A stretch of DNA of 5,727 nucleotides from Ruminococcus sp. (GTDB lineage Bacteria; Bacillota; Clostridia; Oscillospirales; Ruminococcaceae), in NCBI GenBank assembly GCA_019417865.1, contig DYCW01000109.1, positions 1 through 5,727 of the forward strand, given 5' to 3'. Made by a program: the position numbers and the translations under genes. The notes under the pieces were generated by a model. The model was not told the DNA's origin and searched no databases. It saw only the letters and a list, made by a program, of their open reading frames with translations. Below are positions 4,328 to 5,727 of this stretch, piece by piece. Position 1 is the first letter of the stretch, and each line of letters starts with the position of its first letter.

Positions 4328-5727
4328 ATGAAGCTGAAAAAGAAAACACAGCGTCTGGTTGCAGGGATTGCAGCGGTGGTCATGGCTGCCGGTGCAATCA
4401 CCGTTTCTGTTCCAACGCTGACTACAGATGCAGATTCGGATTTGGGGCTGGATAATTACGCAAAGTTGCTGCAATATTCTCTTTATTTTTATGATGCCAA
4501 TATGTGCGGCAGTGATGTCGGAGAAAGCAGTGCCTTTAGTTGGAGAGACGACTGTCATACAGAAAATATCGTATCTGGTGGATTCCATGATGCAGGCGAC
4601 GGTATTCAGTGTGGTTTGTCCACTGGTTTTACTGCTTCTACGATGGGCTGGATGTACTATGAATATGGAGAGCAGTTTGACAAAACGGGTACGACACAGC
4701 ATTATAAGGTTCTAATGGATCGTTTTTGTAAGCTGTTTAAAGATTCCACGACCTTGTCTTCAGATGGAGAAGTAACCTCTCTGGTCTATGAGATGGGGGA
4801 TGATGGAAAAGACCATGGCGAATGGCTGCCGCCGGAATTGATGGGTAGCTATGGCAGTGATCAGACCTATTCTACTTCAAATAGTGCAAGTAACGTGGCT
4901 GCTCAGTATGCTGCTGCATTGGCACAGAATTATATCAATTTTGGCAAGGAAGAAGATCTGACTTATGCAACAGCATTGTATAATTTCGCAACAAAGTATC
5001 GTAAAGTGGAGTACAATCAGAGTACTTATTCGGAACAGTTTGAAAACTGTCAGGATGATATTTCTTGGGCAGCTGGCTGGATGTATCTGGCGACAAAGGA
5101 AGATGGCTATCTTCAAGAAAATGCAAAATATACCAGTTGCAGTTCCAACTGGACGGATGACTATTTTTATGGAAATGTGAAGCTTGGTGCTGCCATTATC
5201 AATGCGGAAATCACAGGAAACTGGAGCTATGTTACCAATTATATTGATCAGAAGGTCAATGCCAACCAAAATCAGTTCTATGTTATGAACTCTTGGGGCA
5301 GTGCAAGACATAATACGCTGATGCAGATCTGTGCAATGGTTACAACAAAATACAAAGAAGCATCTGGTAAAGACTACGCTGCATGGTGCCAGAAGCAGAT
5401 GAACATGATTCTCGGTGATAACAATGCAAATGTTTGCTTGGTTGTTGGTTACAATGATCGTTCTGCAACGTCTCCGCATCACCGTGCTGCTTCGAATCTT
5501 CAGAGTGGTTCCTACGATGGATGGAATGCATATAATAGTTGGGACGGCGACTATGCTTCCAGCGGCGGACATACTTTATATGGTGCGTTATGTGGGGGTC
5601 CGACAAGCTCTGACTTTACCACTTATCAACATACTGCAAAGGATGCCGCTTCTAACGAAGTCGCATTGGACTATCAGGTTGGTCTGGTTGGTGCAGCAGC
5701 TGGTCTTTATGCTTATTATAATACAGG
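4328..5727 (+). CDS. Secreted GH9 glycoside hydrolase (cellulase), 3' end cut by window
   Basis: Glycoside hydrolase family 9 enzymes are inverting beta-glucanases, mostly endoglucanases acting on cellulose. 466 codons are visible and the frame is open at the window edge. A signal peptide starts MKLKKKTQR, followed by a hydrophobic stretch from about 10 to 31. Cleavage near A35 is plausible, and no lipobox is seen. The catalytic module starts at once (NYAKLLQYSLYFYDANMCG, 43-61), with no N-terminal Ig-like or CBM domain. The catalytic aspartates are D88 and D91 in GGFHDAGD, with D91 the expected base. The histidine-arginine signature is SPHHR (H384, H385, R386), then YGALCGGP. The expected acid is E444 in SNEVALDYQ. 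The residues after DAGD are GIQC rather than the common HVKF. Ten cysteines are present, many for a secreted protein. A CBM, linker or dockerin may follow beyond the edge. It has its own strong promoter. Confidence 0.95.
   Translation, partial: MKLKKKTQRLVAGIAAVVMAAGAITVSVPTLTTDADSDLGLDNYAKLLQYSLYFYDANMCGSDVGESSAFSWRDDCHTENIVSGGFHDAGDGIQCGLSTGFTASTMGWMYYEYGEQFDKTGTTQHYKVLMDRFCKLFKDSTTLSSDGEVTSLVYEMGDDGKDHGEWLPPELMGSYGSDQTYSTSNSASNVAAQYAAALAQNYINFGKEEDLTYATALYNFATKYRKVEYNQSTYSEQFENCQDDISWAAGWMYLATKEDGYLQENAKYTSCSSNWTDDYFYGNVKLGAAIINAEITGNWSYVTNYIDQKVNANQNQFYVMNSWGSARHNTLMQICAMVTTKYKEASGKDYAAWCQKQMNMILGDNNANVCLVVGYNDRSATSPHHRAASNLQSGSYDGWNAYNSWDGDYASSGGHTLYGALCGGPTSSDFTTYQHTAKDAASNEVALDYQVGLVGAAAGLYAYYNT

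Noticed and set aside
4229..4702. Minus-strand ORF of 157 codons
   Set aside because: It is antisense to the GH9 promoter, leader and signal peptide, with no good ribosome binding site or family resemblance.
4877..5572. Long minus-strand ORF of 231 codons
   Set aside because: It is antisense to the GH9 catalytic module, whose motifs run through this region. Its own translation is cysteine- and isoleucine-rich with no recognisable domain.
1..5727. CRISPR array, tRNA, rRNA, insertion sequence or attachment site
   Set aside because: I saw no regularly spaced repeats, no tRNA-like cloverleaf, and no transposase or integrase motifs. Nearly all of the window is coding.

Overview
The window looks like the chromosome of a fibre-degrading, hydrogen-evolving anaerobic Firmicute, most likely Ruminococcus or a close relative in the Oscillospiraceae. 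This is an inference. It rests on a secreted family 9 glycoside hydrolase, the [FeFe]-hydrogenase maturation genes hydG and hydF, strong Gram-positive-style ribosome binding sites, near-consensus housekeeping promoters and moderate GC. No rRNA, tRNA or marker gene is present to fix the species.

Layout. (1) Positions 44-1386, plus strand: two closely spaced genes that look more AT-rich than the rest. The first is a small tryptophan-rich protein I do not recognise. The second is a DUF4261-family protein. They end at a strong hairpin terminator (1401-1436). (2) Positions 1440-4076, minus strand: hydG followed by hydF, 12 nt apart, convergent on the first pair and sharing its terminator region. 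HydG is a radical-SAM tyrosine lyase that makes the CO, cyanide and iron synthon of the hydrogenase H-cluster. HydF is the GTPase scaffold that carries the finished diiron unit to the apo-hydrogenase. Neither the third maturase (hydE) nor a hydrogenase structural gene lies in the window. (3) Positions 4077-4327: a 251-bp divergent intergenic region with two near-perfect sigma-A promoters. The one for hydG matches consensus exactly (TTGACA, 17 bp, TATAAT). The one for the cellulase is TTGACA, 17 bp, TACAAT. Both have an extended -10 TGn. Small inverted repeats lie between and downstream of them. (4) Positions 4328-5727, plus strand: a secreted GH9 endoglucanase-type enzyme, cut by the window edge just after its catalytic module.

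The genes suggest a fermentative lifestyle. Cellulose or other beta-glucan is broken down outside the cell by the GH9 enzyme, and excess reductant from the sugars is disposed of as hydrogen by an [FeFe]-hydrogenase matured with HydG and HydF. The shared intergenic region makes co-regulation possible but does not prove it. The most open question is the AT-rich gene pair at the left end. I found no clear sign of a wholly new system, mobile element or CRISPR array.
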